Source: Myxococcales bacterium (GTDB lineage: Bacteria; Myxococcota_A; Bradymonadia; Bradymonadales; GCA-2716585). Taken from it: a stretch of 36,977 bases of DNA. Of this stretch, positions 17,130 to 26,228 are shown one piece after another (within the stretch, counting starts at the first letter, position 1; each line of letters starts with the position of its first letter). The notes under the pieces are model-generated. The model was not told the DNA's origin. It worked only from the letters and a program-made list of their open reading frames with translations, and ran no database searches. The position numbers and the translations under genes are program-made. Location of the stretch: positions 1-36,977 of the forward strand of contig PBBL01000086.1 in assembly GCA_002716585.1 (NCBI GenBank). Reading direction: 5' to 3'.

Positions 17130-20100
17130 CTACCGACGCAGCAGCCACACCCCGAGCAGGGCGACGACGCCCCACCACCAGCCACCTGGCCGCGCGCCGC
17201 GGCCGGGAGCGGCCTGGCAGCCTCGGTCGTAGGTCCCGCCCTGACTCTCATAGCCCCGCGAGCGGCTCGCGAAGTTGGGGAAGCCCAGCGCGTCATCCTG
17301 AACGCCGGTGTCCTCGGGCGCGCCGGTGTCAAACCCGGGAGAGGCGTCGGGCGAGCCCGCGTCCACGTCCCCCTCACACCGACCCTGGCCGACGCACTGT
17401 TGGCCCGGGGCGCAGCTGATCCGCGAGCCCCACTCGGTGAACCCGTCCCCGTTGAGGTCCTCGCAGATCCGGTAACCCGCCTCATCGACGCAGGATCGGG
17501 CGTTGGCGGCGCAGGCGTTGGTGACGACGACCCGGGTCGCGACCTCCATCTCGTAGCGGTTGGCGCGATCGCCCTCCACGCGGACGCGCCACCGCAGCCG
17601 CGCGGGCTCGGTCGCGGTGAAGCGCACCTCCTCGATGTCCCCCGAGCTGTTGGAGGAGTCCACGACCGCCCCGTTGAGGTCCAGCTCAAGTTGAACGTCG
17701 CCGTCCTGGCCATCGAAGAAGAGGGTTACCCGGAGCAGCTCGCCCGGCGACAGCGACAGCACGTAGGCGTCCTCCTCCTCGGGGCACACCGTCAGGTCGC
17801 TGTAGCTGCCTGGCTCAACGGCCAACGCGCGGTCGAAGGAGTTGGGCTCCAGCTCATCCTCCACGCAGCGCGACACACACGCCCCGGCCTCACACACCTC
17901 GTCCGAAGCGCAGAAGGGCTCAGGTGTCCCCCACTCCAGGCAACCGTCGGCGTTGAAGTCGTCGCAGACCTGCACCGCCGCCTCCGAAGCACACCGCCGC
18001 GCCCCTTCCGCCGCGCAGGTGTCGCGGCACTCGAAGACACACGCGCCGCCCTCGCACCGATCTCCCACGTCGCAGCTCTCGGCCCCCCCCCACTCCAGGC
18101 AGACGTCGTCGTCGAAGTCGCCGCAGATCCGATAGCCACGGGCTCCAGAGCACTCCCGTGTCCCTGCTGCGGGGCAGGTGTCGGAGCAGGTCGGCGCGCA
18201 GAGGCCCATCTCGCACGCCTGACCCGCCGGGCAGGGCGACGGCTCCAACCAGATCGCGCACCCCTGCGCGTCGCGCCCACAGGACTGCACCTCGTTGCCG
18301 GAGCAGCGCGTCGTCCCCGCGGGGCACACGTCACAGGTCGGTGTAGTGACCTCGATCACCTCGGACCACCCGCCCACGTTGGCGGCGGCGGAGCGGTCGC
18401 GCATCCGCACCCGGTAGGCGTAGGTCACCCCAGGCTCCAGCCCAAGGTCGGTGTACTCGGGCGAGGACTGCCAGCCGCTGCTGTCTCCCCCCGGGTTGCC
18501 GGTCAGCTCCTCGAAGGCGTACTCCACGCCGTTGAAGTCCATCCCAACGACCGCCGCCATCGCGACGGAGCGCCCACCCGGGTTGACCCCGGGCGGGTTC
18601 TGCCAGGCCGCCGGGTTGGGCGCGGGCGGGGTCAGATCGGGGCGCACGTCGACGCGCAGCGCTCCTTGCGCCGTCAGGCCCCCTTCATCGGTCACCACGA
18701 CCACCACCTGCGCGATCCCCGTAAAGCCCCCCACGGAGGTCACCTCGATCACCCCCGAAGGCAGGAGCGTCGCCAGGATCTGCGGCGCGCTCGGCCTCAA
18801 GTCGATCCCGAGGCGCTCCACGGGGGTCTCGGCGTCCGACACCCTCGCCAGGAGGTTCACCGAGCGGTCCGTGCCCCCCTCCGTGAGCACGACGCCCGGC
18901 AGCGGCAGGAGCGAGGGGGGCTGATTGACGACCACGTCGTCCCGCACCCGGCTCTCAAACACCTCGCTCACCACGACGTGGCCGGCCCGATCGCGCACCC
19001 GCACCCGAACGCCGACCAGCAGCCCGCCCAGCTCCGCCCAGTCGAGGGTCACCGGGGCGGTCCACCCGTCGCCCCCCTCCACCATCGTCATCCAGGGGCC
19101 AAACTCGCCCCCATCCACCCGCACGCTGATCTGCACGCCGTCGGGGGCGACGCCCGAGGTCTCGTCCAGCACCAGCGCCAGGGCCGTCGCCGGTCCCATC
19201 AGCGACGTGCTCAAGACCACCGGGTCGAGCGACAGCCCCAGCACCAACGGTGGGGTGTTGTCGACCACGACCGTGCGAGACGCGCTCGCCTCCGCCCCTT
19301 CCGCGTCGCTCGCCCGCACGGTGATCGACCACGCGCCGTCCTGATCAGGCTCCCAGCGCCCCAGCTCACCGTCGATGACCTCCTCCGGGGTGGGCTCGGT
19401 GATCGGCGCCACCGAGCCGTCAGGCGCCGTCGCGACCACCTCGTAGAACACCAGGTCGTCGTCGGTGACCGTGCCGCGGATCGTCACCACGTCACGCACC
19501 ACCGCGCCCTCGCCGGGCTCGCTGATCCGCACCACGGGCGGCGACGGCATCCCTTCCGGGACCACCTCCAGGATCTCCAGGCGCACCGGCCCGGGTTCGG
19601 GGGTCGTGTCGCCGTCAAAGGCCTGGAACTCCAGCGGGTACACCCCGGCGGGGATCCCCGGCACCACCAACTCAAAGCCCCCTGCGTCAAACACGACGTT
19701 GCCCGCCACCGAGATGGTGGTGCGCTCCACCCCGGACGGGTCCGTCGCCTCCCACCGGATGATGAAGGGCTCATTCTCCTCAATGATTCCGTCGCCGTCG
19801 CCCGCGTCGATGAACGTCACGCTCGTGATCACCGGCCCCTCGGTGTCAAGGTCGGTCACCTCCAGCTCAATCACCACCTCGTTGTTCCCGGGCGGGTCGT
19901 CGCCGTTCATCACCACCCGCGCGACCAACACGAGCGGCCCCTCTGGTTGCCCCTGGAGCGAGGTCTGCGCGCTCGCGCTGCCGCCTGGCTCCAACGTCCC
20001 ACCGAACCCCAGCGGCAGCTCATCGAGCAGCTCCTCGGTCCCGTCCTCGTTTCGGCGCCAGAACTGCACGCTGGCCTCGCCGACAAACGCCTCGTCGCCG

Positions 20101-21503
20101 ATGTTGCGCACGACCACGAAGGCGGTCAGCGGCTCGCCCTCGACGGGGGTCTCGGGCATGATCTGCACGTCATCGGGGCTCAACGCCAGATCGCTGTCGG
20201 TCGCCCCGTCCACGCAGGCCCCGGCGCTGCACACCCGCCCGTCCGAGCAGGTCTGCTCGCGCTCGGCGAGGTTGTTGCAGACGTCCACCGCCCAGACCGT
20301 GTTGCCTGAGCAGACGTTGTTGGTCAGCGCGGGCTGGCAGAACCCGCCGACGCAGGCGTGGTCGATGCGGCAGTCGTTCGGCCCCCCACACGGCGGCGCG
20401 CAGTAGGTGTCGTCGGGGTTGTCCGCGTAGCCGCGGCACGACCACCCGCCGAGGCAGTCGTCGTCGCCCGCGCAGGCGTCGCACCACTCACCGCCGCCGT
20501 TGTCCTCGCAGAGCCGCTCGCTCGGCCACCCTGTGGCGCACAGCGCCTCGACGGCGCGCATGACGTAGGTGCTGTCCTCCCCGCCCCAGAAGTCGCCGTC
20601 GTCGTCCAGCTCGTTGACGACCTGACAGCCGCCGTCGAAGGTGTAATCGGGGGCGCCGCGCACCAGGATCCCGACCACCTCGTTGTCCGCGTTGAAGATC
20701 CCCGACCCGGAGTTGCCGCCGAAGGTGTCGGTGGTCGCTCGGAAGTAGTCCAGCGTGTCGGCGCGGGGGTCGAGCACTCGCCCGCCCGTGTCGATCTTGG
20801 CCGGGAGCCCCGAGCCGAAGCCGATCACCGTCACCGGCGCCTCCTCCTCCAGCGCCTCGTCCACGAGGTGGACCGGAGCCGGGGCGTGCGGCGCGCTCAC
20901 GGGGCGATCGAGCTGAACGATGGCGAAGTCCATCGGCGCGTTGGTCAGCTCCTGCACCACCAACGCGTTGCACCCGTAGACGTCGTCCGAGGTGATCGTC
21001 GCGAACTCGTCCTCCCCCTCCAGGAGGTAGTTGAAGACGAACCTCAGCCCCTCGCAGTCGCGCTGGCTCTCCACGCAGTGACCCGCCGTGAGCACGAGGT
21101 CGTCGTCGATCAACGTCCCCGAGCACAGCGCCCCCGTGGGCTGATCGCGGAACCGCTCGTCCGGGCAGAGCGCCTGGGTGAGGCTCAGCGGCGGCCCGAC
21201 GACCTGGATGTTGTCCGGGTCGCTCGTGTCGAGGTTGCCTGGATCGACGAGCGCCACGATCGACGCGCGCGTCAGCGCCTGGAGCGCCGCGTCCGGGTGC
21301 GCGTAGACGTCCTGACGGTCATCCACGCCGTAGACCACCTCGCGCTCCAGCGACCGCGCCGGGGGCTCCTCGGGCGCGTCGGTGTCCGGCGGCGCGCAGC
21401 CCGCGAACCAGGTCAGCGCAGGAACCCCAAGGCAGGTTGCCATGATACACCACCCCAGGGCGCGGAAATGAGGCGCCCGGGGGTTCACATTGCGTCGTGT
21501 CAT
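17130..21503 (-). CDS. Multidomain trypsin-like protease with MYXO-CTERM-like tail
   Basis: A 1457-residue secreted protease. The N-terminal signal carries a lipobox-like FAGC (Cys36). The chymotrypsin fold spans about 50-320 with the triad His142 (LTAGHC), Asp192 (MDFAIVQLD) and Ser265 (GGNSGSG), and a likely Cys127-Cys143 disulfide. Then come a Cys-rich stretch (about 330-430), a CARDB-like domain (about 435-560), Ig/cadherin-like repeats (about 560-990), a fibronectin type III-like domain (about 990-1090) and Cys-rich repeats ending ECSGARG- and CASEAA-type motifs. A PPC-like domain (about 1225-1340) follows. The last 30 residues, GCQAAPGRGARPGG plus a hydrophobic helix and RR, have the layout of MYXO-CTERM sorting signals. 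The start at 21503 gives a good charged signal peptide; Met21 is an alternative. Confidence 0.93.
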   Translation of the reverse strand: MTRRNVNPRAPHFRALGWCIMATCLGVPALTWFAGCAPPDTDAPEEPPARSLEREVVYGVDDRQDVYAHPDAALQALTRASIVALVDPGNLDTSDPDNIQVVGPPLSLTQALCPDERFRDQPTGALCSGTLIDDDLVLTAGHCVESQRDCEGLRFVFNYLLEGEDEFATITSDDVYGCNALVVQELTNAPMDFAIVQLDRPVSAPHAPAPVHLVDEALEEEAPVTVIGFGSGLPAKIDTGGRVLDPRADTLDYFRATTDTFGGNSGSGIFNADNEVVGILVRGAPDYTFDGGCQVVNELDDDGDFWGGEDSTYVMRAVEALCATGWPSERLCEDNGGGEWCDACAGDDDCLGGWSCRGYADNPDDTYCAPPCGGPNDCRIDHACVGGFCQPALTNNVCSGNTVWAVDVCNNLAEREQTCSDGRVCSAGACVDGATDSDLALSPDDVQIMPETPVEGEPLTAFVVVRNIGDEAFVGEASVQFWRRNEDGTEELLDELPLGFGGTLEPGGSASAQTSLQGQPEGPLVLVARVVMNGDDPPGNNEVVIELEVTDLDTEGPVITSVTFIDAGDGDGIIEENEPFIIRWEATDPSGVERTTISVAGNVVFDAGGFELVVPGIPAGVYPLEFQAFDGDTTPEPGPVRLEILEVVPEGMPSPPVVRISEPGEGAVVRDVVTIRGTVTDDDLVFYEVVATAPDGSVAPITEPTPEEVIDGELGRWEPDQDGAWSITVRASDAEGAEASASRTVVVDNTPPLVLGLSLDPVVLSTSLMGPATALALVLDETSGVAPDGVQISVRVDGGEFGPWMTMVEGGDGWTAPVTLDWAELGGLLVGVRVRVRDRAGHVVVSEVFESRVRDDVVVNQPPSLLPLPGVVLTEGGTDRSVNLLARVSDAETPVERLGIDLRPSAPQILATLLPSGVIEVTSVGGFTGIAQVVVVVTDEGGLTAQGALRVDVRPDLTPPAPNPAAWQNPPGVNPGGRSVAMAAVVGMDFNGVEYAFEELTGNPGGDSSGWQSSPEYTDLGLEPGVTYAYRVRMRDRSAAANVGGWSEVIEVTTPTCDVCPAGTTRCSGNEVQSCGRDAQGCAIWLEPSPCPAGQACEMGLCAPTCSDTCPAAGTRECSGARGYRICGDFDDDVCLEWGGAESCDVGDRCEGGACVFECRDTCAAEGARRCASEAAVQVCDDFNADGCLEWGTPEPFCASDEVCEAGACVSRCVEDELEPNSFDRALAVEPGSYSDLTVCPEEEDAYVLSLSPGELLRVTLFFDGQDGDVQLELDLNGAVVDSSNSSGDIEEVRFTATEPARLRWRVRVEGDRANRYEMEVATRVVVTNACAANARSCVDEAGYRICEDLNGDGFTEWGSRISCAPGQQCVGQGRCEGDVDAGSPDASPGFDTGAPEDTGVQDDALGFPNFASRSRGYESQGGTYDRGCQAAPGRGARPGGWWWGVVALLGVWLLRR

Positions 21504-21597
21504 GTTAAGATCTCAACATCTGGAATCGCGGCGACATCGGCGTGGAGACGCCGCTATCGCCTTCTCCACGAGTCCTGGGTTGATTTTAGCATAGACC

Positions 21598-22596
21598 ATG
21601 CCACCAGACACCTCACCTGAGCGGATTGACACCCTCCTCGGCGTCACGCTGACCCAGACTCGCCGCCACGGCCGGAGCGTGGTTCAGGTCCGCGCGGCCG
21701 ATCACCTGATCGGCTCAGGCACCTGGGCGGCCTGCGAGCGGCTCAGGCTCGACTGGCTGATCGAGCGCCACCAGCCTCGCCTGAGCGCGCCGATCCCCAC
21801 CTTCGGCGGCAAGCAGCTCTGGGGTGACGTCTTCGTGCTGCGCGGGTGGCGCATCCAGCAGCTCGTCGGGTCGGAGCGCTGCCGCCTGCTCGATCCGAAG
21901 GACCGACGCCTGGCTCAGGGCTCCTGGGCCCGCTGCCGCACCGCCTTCGAGCGCCTCCGCCTCAACCGCGACATCCAGCCCCAGAGCAGCCACGCGGTGC
22001 TCATCCTCCACGGGCTGATCCGGGCCAAGGAGTCGATGCGGGGGTTGACCCGCGCCGTCTTCGACGCCGGATACGAGGCGATCGACATCAACTACCCGTC
22101 CACGCGCCGCCCGATCTGTGAGAACGCCGCGCAGCTCAACCGCCTCCTCGACAACCTGCGCTCCGTCGAGACCATCTCGTTCATCACCCACAGCATGGGC
22201 GCCGCGGTCGTGCGCGCCGCGATCGCGTCCCCCGAGCCGCGCCCCTGGCGGGAGCGCCTGCGGCTGGGGCGGGGCGCGATGATCTTCCCGCCGAGCCGCG
22301 GCGCCCTCAAGGCCAACCGGTGGGAGGGAAACCCCCTCGTGCGCGCCGTCATGGGACCCGCGCTCACGGAGCTGACGACCCGCAAGGCGCTCGACATCCC
22401 TCGCCCGACGTTCCCCTTCGCCATCATCGCGGGGCACCGCGACACCACGGTCCTCGTCGAGGAGGCCCGCATGGACGGCGCCGAGGACTTCATCGCGCTG
22501 GACGTCGAGCACACCTTCGGCATGAACCACCCCGAGGTCGTCCACGCGGCCATGAACTACATCGTCCACGGGTCGCTGCGCGCCCCGGAGCCTTGA
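21598..22596 (+). CDS. Alpha/beta hydrolase, lipase-like
   Basis: A 332-residue soluble hydrolase. About 130 N-terminal residues match nothing I recognise and precede a typical alpha/beta-hydrolase core starting HAVLILHGL (132-140), which supplies the oxyanion-hole HG. The nucleophile elbow is T197-H-S199-M-G201, where the first Gly of GxSxG is replaced by Thr. Likely triad partners are Asp282 (IIAGHRDTT) and His305 or His311 (VEHTFGMNH). This pattern resembles triacylglycerol lipase and PGAP1-like esterases; the substrate is not predictable. No clear ribosome site precedes the ATG. The next hydrolase follows after 9 bp, so they form an operon, divergent from the protease gene. Confidence 0.88.
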   Translation: MPPDTSPERIDTLLGVTLTQTRRHGRSVVQVRAADHLIGSGTWAACERLRLDWLIERHQPRLSAPIPTFGGKQLWGDVFVLRGWRIQQLVGSERCRLLDPKDRRLAQGSWARCRTAFERLRLNRDIQPQSSHAVLILHGLIRAKESMRGLTRAVFDAGYEAIDINYPSTRRPICENAAQLNRLLDNLRSVETISFITHSMGAAVVRAAIASPEPRPWRERLRLGRGAMIFPPSRGALKANRWEGNPLVRAVMGPALTELTTRKALDIPRPTFPFAIIAGHRDTTVLVEEARMDGAEDFIALDVEHTFGMNHPEVVHAAMNYIVHGSLRAPEP

Positions 22597-22605
22597 GAGG
22601 CCCTC

Positions 22606-23262
22606 ATGATCCGCTACGCTCACCTGCACGGCTTCGCATCAAGCCCCCGGAGCCACAAGGGCACCCACATGGCGCGAGCCTTCTCGGCGCGCGGGGTGAC
22701 GCTGAAGCTCCTCAACCTCAACCGCCCCTCCTTCGCCAGGCTCACCTACACCGCGGCGCTTGAGGCGATGACCGAGGCGCACGCCCAGGCCCCCGAGGGG
22801 ACCCGGTGGCGCCTGAGCGGCTCCAGCATGGGCGGGTGGGTCGCCGCGCGGTGGGCCGAACTCAACCCGGACAAGGTCGAGCGCCTGCTCCTGCTGTGTC
22901 CGGGCTTCAACCTGATGGAGCGGTGGCCCGCGCTGCTCGGGGAGGAGGCCTGGGCGCGGTGGGAGGCGGAGGGCGAGTGGCCGTTTGAGGACGCGGACGG
23001 GCGCGAGATCGCGGTCTGGTGGCGCTTCATCCTCGACGCGCGCACCCACCCCCCGCTCCCCGAGGTCCCCTGCCCCACCCTGATCATCCACGGCACCCGG
23101 GACGTCATCGTCCCGCTTGAGGGCTCGCGCGAGTACGCCGCGAGCCGCGATCACGTGGAGCTGGTGGAGGTGGACTCCGACCACGGCCTCGTGTCGGCGC
23201 TCCCCGAGATCACGGAGCGGGCGATGGCGTTCCTTGGCGAGGACGACGTCGCCACGAGGTGA
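22606..23262 (+). CDS. YqiA-like esterase (alpha/beta hydrolase)
   Basis: A 218-residue compact esterase of the YqiA/UPF0227-like group. It starts RYAHLHGFASSPRSHKG, the characteristic oxyanion-hole strand of that group. The nucleophile is Ser74 in GSSMGG, with Asp166 (HGTRDVIVP) and His193 (DSDHGL) completing the triad. The length is usual for the family. GAGAGG five bases before the ATG supports the start. It is coupled to the upstream lipase-like gene. E. coli YqiA hydrolyses short-chain acyl esters; whether this protein does so is inference. Confidence 0.9.
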   Translation: MIRYAHLHGFASSPRSHKGTHMARAFSARGVTLKLLNLNRPSFARLTYTAALEAMTEAHAQAPEGTRWRLSGSSMGGWVAARWAELNPDKVERLLLLCPGFNLMERWPALLGEEAWARWEAEGEWPFEDADGREIAVWWRFILDARTHPPLPEVPCPTLIIHGTRDVIVPLEGSREYAASRDHVELVEVDSDHGLVSALPEITERAMAFLGEDDVATR

Positions 23263-23267
23263 CGGGC

Positions 23268-23855
23268 TCACCCACCAGGCGCCTCGACCCACCACCGGAG
23301 CGCCATCGCGTCGGTCGGCCGCCAGCTCCGACCGGGTTCAGCGCGAAACTCCTGGCTCAGGTCATGATCGCAGTAGAGGCGGACCCAGGGAGCCCCGTCC
23401 ACCTCAACGACCACCCAACTCAACCGCTCACGCAGCCCCGCGACCCCGTCGCGCGCCGGGAACGTCACCTCAAGCCCCAGCCACGACACGCACACCACCG
23501 GGCTCGAGTCGTCCTCCGCGTGAACCACGGGGGGCGCCTCCGCCGGTCGCCGCGGCCCCAGGTCAGGCACCCGCTCCCGGAGGCGATCGCAGACCTCCCA
23601 GAGGTCCCTGTTCGCCGCCTCGGCCATCGCGGGCTCCTCCCAACGCAGGAAGGCGTGCTCCAGGGCGGCGTCGGCGAGGGCCTCCAGCGCGTCAAGGCGC
23701 TGGCGCTCGACGAGCGACAGCCCAAGGGGCTCCAGGTGGGCGTTGGCGTAGCGGAGCGCGAGCTGAAGCTCGTTGGGATCGACGCCCCGGTCGCGCAGCG
23801 CAAAGAGGACGCGGCGCAGCTCGGCGAGGTGGTGGTTGAGGGAGGGTGGCGCCAT
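23268..23855 (-). CDS. Hypothetical protein coupled to the PP2C-cNMP gene
   Basis: A 195-residue soluble protein of unknown family. The N-terminal half (1-95) is helical and Leu/Ala/Arg-rich. The C-terminal half (about 110-195) looks like a small beta-sheet domain rich in Trp (SWLGLEVTF, SWVVVEVDG, ALRWWVEAP). There is no signal peptide. It starts 9 bp after the stop of the PP2C-cNMP gene, so it is almost surely co-transcribed and perhaps a regulator or target of that phosphatase. Its stop lies 5 bp from the convergent esterase stop. No function can be assigned. Confidence 0.75.
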   Translation of the reverse strand: MAPPSLNHHLAELRRVLFALRDRGVDPNELQLALRYANAHLEPLGLSLVERQRLDALEALADAALEHAFLRWEEPAMAEAANRDLWEVCDRLRERVPDLGPRRPAEAPPVVHAEDDSSPVVCVSWLGLEVTFPARDGVAGLRERLSWVVVEVDGAPWVRLYCDHDLSQEFRAEPGRSWRPTDAMALRWWVEAPGG

Positions 23856-23864
23856 GAGGATCGC

Positions 23865-25130
23865 TCAGCGTCCCCTCTTGAGCGCGTTGAGCTGGCCGTT
23901 GAGGTCGACGATCTCGCACGAGAGGTCGCGGACTCGCCCGGCCATGTTCTCCAGGAAGGCCCACAGCAGCTTCTTGACCAGCTCGTGCTCGTTCTCGATG
24001 AGGGCGATGAAGTCGTCACGGCGGATGGTCAGCAGGAGCACGTCGGTCTTGGCGACGACCGACGCGGAGCGGAAGTGGTCGTCGATGAGGGCCATCTCGC
24101 CGAAGTGCCCCCCTGGGGCGATCGACGTCAGGTAGCGCCCCTCCAGGAGCACGTCCACGAGCCCCTCGATCACGATGTAGAGCTCCTCGCCGCTGGAGCC
24201 CTCGTGGATGATGTACTCCCCCTTGGACTTGCGCACCGAGTAGACGCTCTGCATCACCCGGATCAGCTCCTCGTCGGTGAGGTCCTTGAAGAGGAAGAGG
24301 CGCCGCATGAAGTCGAGCTTGCGCTCCAGGTCGATCGCCGTCTCGTCGTCGCGCTCGAAGGCGCCGATCTCGACGACGACCGCGGTGAGGTTGTCGCTGC
24401 CGCCGCGCGCGTTGGCCTCCTGGATGAGGTGCTCGACGAGGTGCTCGGGCTCGGTGAAGCGGCCGCTGAACTCCCGCAGCTCGTCGCCGTCGATGTAGTT
24501 GTGGACGCCGTCGGTGCACAGCACGAACCGGTCGCCAGGGGCGGGCTCGATGAAGATGGTGTCGACCTCGATCTCGTCCTTGGAGCCGAACGAGCGGGTG
24601 ATGACGTGGGAGTAGGGGAAGTCGTCGAGGCTGGAGGCCTTGAGGAGCCCCTTCTTGAGGAGCTGGTTGGCGAGCGTGTGGTCTTCAGTGAGCTGGTAGA
24701 CCTGCTCACCGCGGACGAGGTAGCCGCGGCTGTCCCCGGCGTGCGCCACGAACACCCCTTCGCGGGTGAGGACCATGGTGACGCCGGTGGTGCACATCCC
24801 CGTCAGCTCCGGGTCCTGCTGGGCCAGCGTGTGGATGCGGCGGTTGACCTGCTCGGTGGTCGAGGCGAGCAGGCGCAGCAGGCGCTCGCGGTTGTCCTTC
24901 GCGCCTGACGCGGAGTAGCCGCCGAACTCCTGGCCGACCTGGGTGATCCGTCGACCGACCTCGCGGGCGAACATCTCGCTGGCGACGTCGCCGTGCTTCT
25001 CGCCCCCGACGCCGTCCGCGACGACGAACACGCCCACCCCCGGGACGGCGGGCCAGCCCAGCAGGAGGCTGTCTTCATTGTTGGAGCGGACGCGACCGAC
25101 GTCGCTTCGACCGTACACACGCACATCCAT
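23865..25130 (-). CDS. PP2C-family Ser/Thr phosphatase fused to a cyclic nucleotide-binding domain
   Basis: A 421-residue cytosolic protein. Residues 1-240 are a PP2C (PPM) phosphatase with its metal motifs intact: SNNED (16-20), VVADGVGG with Asp39/Gly40, AHAGDSRG, CTDGV and GGSDN. Such enzymes remove phosphate from Ser/Thr, usually opposing a Hanks-type kinase. Residues about 285-395 are a cNMP-binding domain whose phosphate-binding cassette reads FGEMALIDDHFRSASVV and keeps the Arg that contacts cyclic nucleotide phosphate. The end is helical. The fusion suggests phosphatase activity gated by cAMP or cGMP. The start MDVRVYG at 25130 is chosen because the PP2C fold begins there and GAGG lies about 10 bases upstream; the open frame runs to 25331 with no family match. 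Confidence 0.93.
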   Translation of the reverse strand: MDVRVYGRSDVGRVRSNNEDSLLLGWPAVPGVGVFVVADGVGGEKHGDVASEMFAREVGRRITQVGQEFGGYSASGAKDNRERLLRLLASTTEQVNRRIHTLAQQDPELTGMCTTGVTMVLTREGVFVAHAGDSRGYLVRGEQVYQLTEDHTLANQLLKKGLLKASSLDDFPYSHVITRSFGSKDEIEVDTIFIEPAPGDRFVLCTDGVHNYIDGDELREFSGRFTEPEHLVEHLIQEANARGGSDNLTAVVVEIGAFERDDETAIDLERKLDFMRRLFLFKDLTDEELIRVMQSVYSVRKSKGEYIIHEGSSGEELYIVIEGLVDVLLEGRYLTSIAPGGHFGEMALIDDHFRSASVVAKTDVLLLTIRRDDFIALIENEHELVKKLLWAFLENMAGRVRDLSCEIVDLNGQLNALKRGR

Positions 25131-25151
25131 AAACAACAACCTCAAGCGTTG

Positions 25152-25166
25152 AATCCAGCATGGATT
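25152..25166. promoter_or_regulatory. Palindrome upstream of the PP2C-cNMP gene
   Basis: AATCCA and TGGATT flank GCA, a perfect 6+3+6 palindrome 22 bp upstream of the phosphatase start. It could be an operator or a hairpin in the leader. No regulator is known. The rest of the 279-bp divergent gap (25131-25409) shows nothing else convincing. Confidence 0.3.
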
Positions 25167-25409
25167 GTCGGACACTTGAGGGCGATTTGTCCAGACTCCA
25201 GGCCGCCGCAAATAAATTTGCCCGAGGATGTGCTCCGATGTAGTCTGAAATGGACTTGTTCCAAGGGTTACCCATGGATGCGCGACCGTCACTCCCTTGA
25301 CGCCGGAGGGTGGCACGGCTGCTGCATTCAAGCTGAAACAGCGTACAACGCGCGATCAGCAGGCCCCCCGTGGTTGGTTCAAGGCGATGGGGCGTCGCAG
25401 GAGGCGATC

Positions 25410-25637
25410 ATGAACAGGACAGACCGACAACCGATCGTTGTCTCTCCCACGTCACCGGACACAGGAGCGCAGCAGCACGTCAAGCTGCTGCTGTTCGGGC
25501 TGCTGTTCGTCATGCTCGCCGCCCAGGCCGTCTCCGTGCTCAACGCCCGCGCCCAGCGCTACTTCACCAACCCGCTGGTGACGCTCGGCGTGGACGTGGA
25601 CGGTCAAGAAAAAGGAAAGCAGAAGCCTGTGCCCTGA
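25410..25637 (+). CDS. Small single-pass membrane protein
   Basis: A 75-residue hypothetical protein. AGGAGG six bases before the ATG at 25410 is the best ribosome site in this neighbourhood, which is why I call this a gene although it is short. Residues 1-23 are polar and likely cytoplasmic, about 24-45 form one membrane helix (HVKLLLFGLLFVMLAAQAVS), and the rest is a short polar tail (RAQRYFTNPLVTLGVDVDG). The tail ends in a Lys-rich segment. A longer in-frame reading from 24993 overlaps the phosphatase and is a shadow. Function unknown; size and topology fit small regulatory or complex-assembly membrane proteins. Confidence 0.65.
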   Translation: MNRTDRQPIVVSPTSPDTGAQQHVKLLLFGLLFVMLAAQAVSVLNARAQRYFTNPLVTLGVDVDGQEKGKQKPVP

Positions 25638-25648
25638 ATTCGTTTGCT

Positions 25649-25667
25649 CCCGGATCCAGGATCCGGG
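25649..25667 (+). terminator. Hairpin after the small membrane protein gene
   Basis: CCCGGATCC and GGATCCGGG form a perfect 9-bp inverted repeat with a single central A, 11 bp after the stop. There is no T-run after it, so termination is only a possibility; the loop would have to open one or two pairs. Confidence 0.35.
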
Positions 25668-25787
25668 CGGTTCGCGAGGGGGCGGGCGAGTGACCTTCAG
25701 AGGGGCCAAGGTCAACACCAGGCGTTCTGCTCAATAACAAAGCGGGTAGGGCGTGGCGGGGGTGACGAAAAAAAATCGAGCGCCCCG

Positions 25788-26228
25788 TCACGGCCTCATG
25801 AAGCTCATGGACAAGGTGTGGAGCGAGGTCGGGTAGTGCCCGCGGAGATCGCGAGGCGAGAGCTTCACCGGGGCCTCCTCCTCGGTGAACCAGCAGGCCA
25901 TCAGCAAGGCGCCCGCGATCATCTGCGGCGCGCCCACGCCAAGGAGCGTGAGGAGCTGCACCTGCTCCAACGCCATGCAGGCCACCAGGCCGAGCGCCAG
26001 GCCGCTCATCGCGAGCAGCGCGCCGCCGATCCCCTCGGAGCGCCAGGCCACCACCGCGGCGGCCAGGCCGACCCCCAGGAGCGTGACCAGGATCAGCCCC
26101 GGCGCGCTCCAGAGGTCGATGTGGAGCAGGCCACCCGCCAGCAGCGGCCACAGGCCAGCGAGCGTCAACAGCCGAGCAACCCACCGAACCCCATGTTGGA
26201 GCCGCGTTGGTTTCTTCAGGGATGTCAT
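25788..26228 (-). CDS. Multi-pass membrane protein, hypothetical
   Basis: A 146-residue integral membrane protein with about four hydrophobic helices (about 15-36, 42-62, 67-86, 91-111). They are followed by a polar C-terminal tail of about 35 residues (EEEAPVKLSPRDLRGHYP). The short, positively charged N terminus suggests the N terminus lies inside. GGTGA about seven bases before the ATG supports the start. No family is recognised; the topology resembles small DUF membrane proteins of unknown role. It stands alone: the neighbouring gene lies on the other strand and about 1.3 kb of non-coding DNA lies upstream. Confidence 0.75.
   Translation of the reverse strand: MTSLKKPTRLQHGVRWVARLLTLAGLWPLLAGGLLHIDLWSAPGLILVTLLGVGLAAAVVAWRSEGIGGALLAMSGLALGLVACMALEQVQLLTLLGVGAPQMIAGALLMACWFTEEEAPVKLSPRDLRGHYPTSLHTLSMSFMRP

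Noticed and set aside
16782..20309. Plus-strand open frame of 1175 codons
   Set aside because: It overlaps the cyclase end and then runs antisense to the protease; no domain, poor composition.
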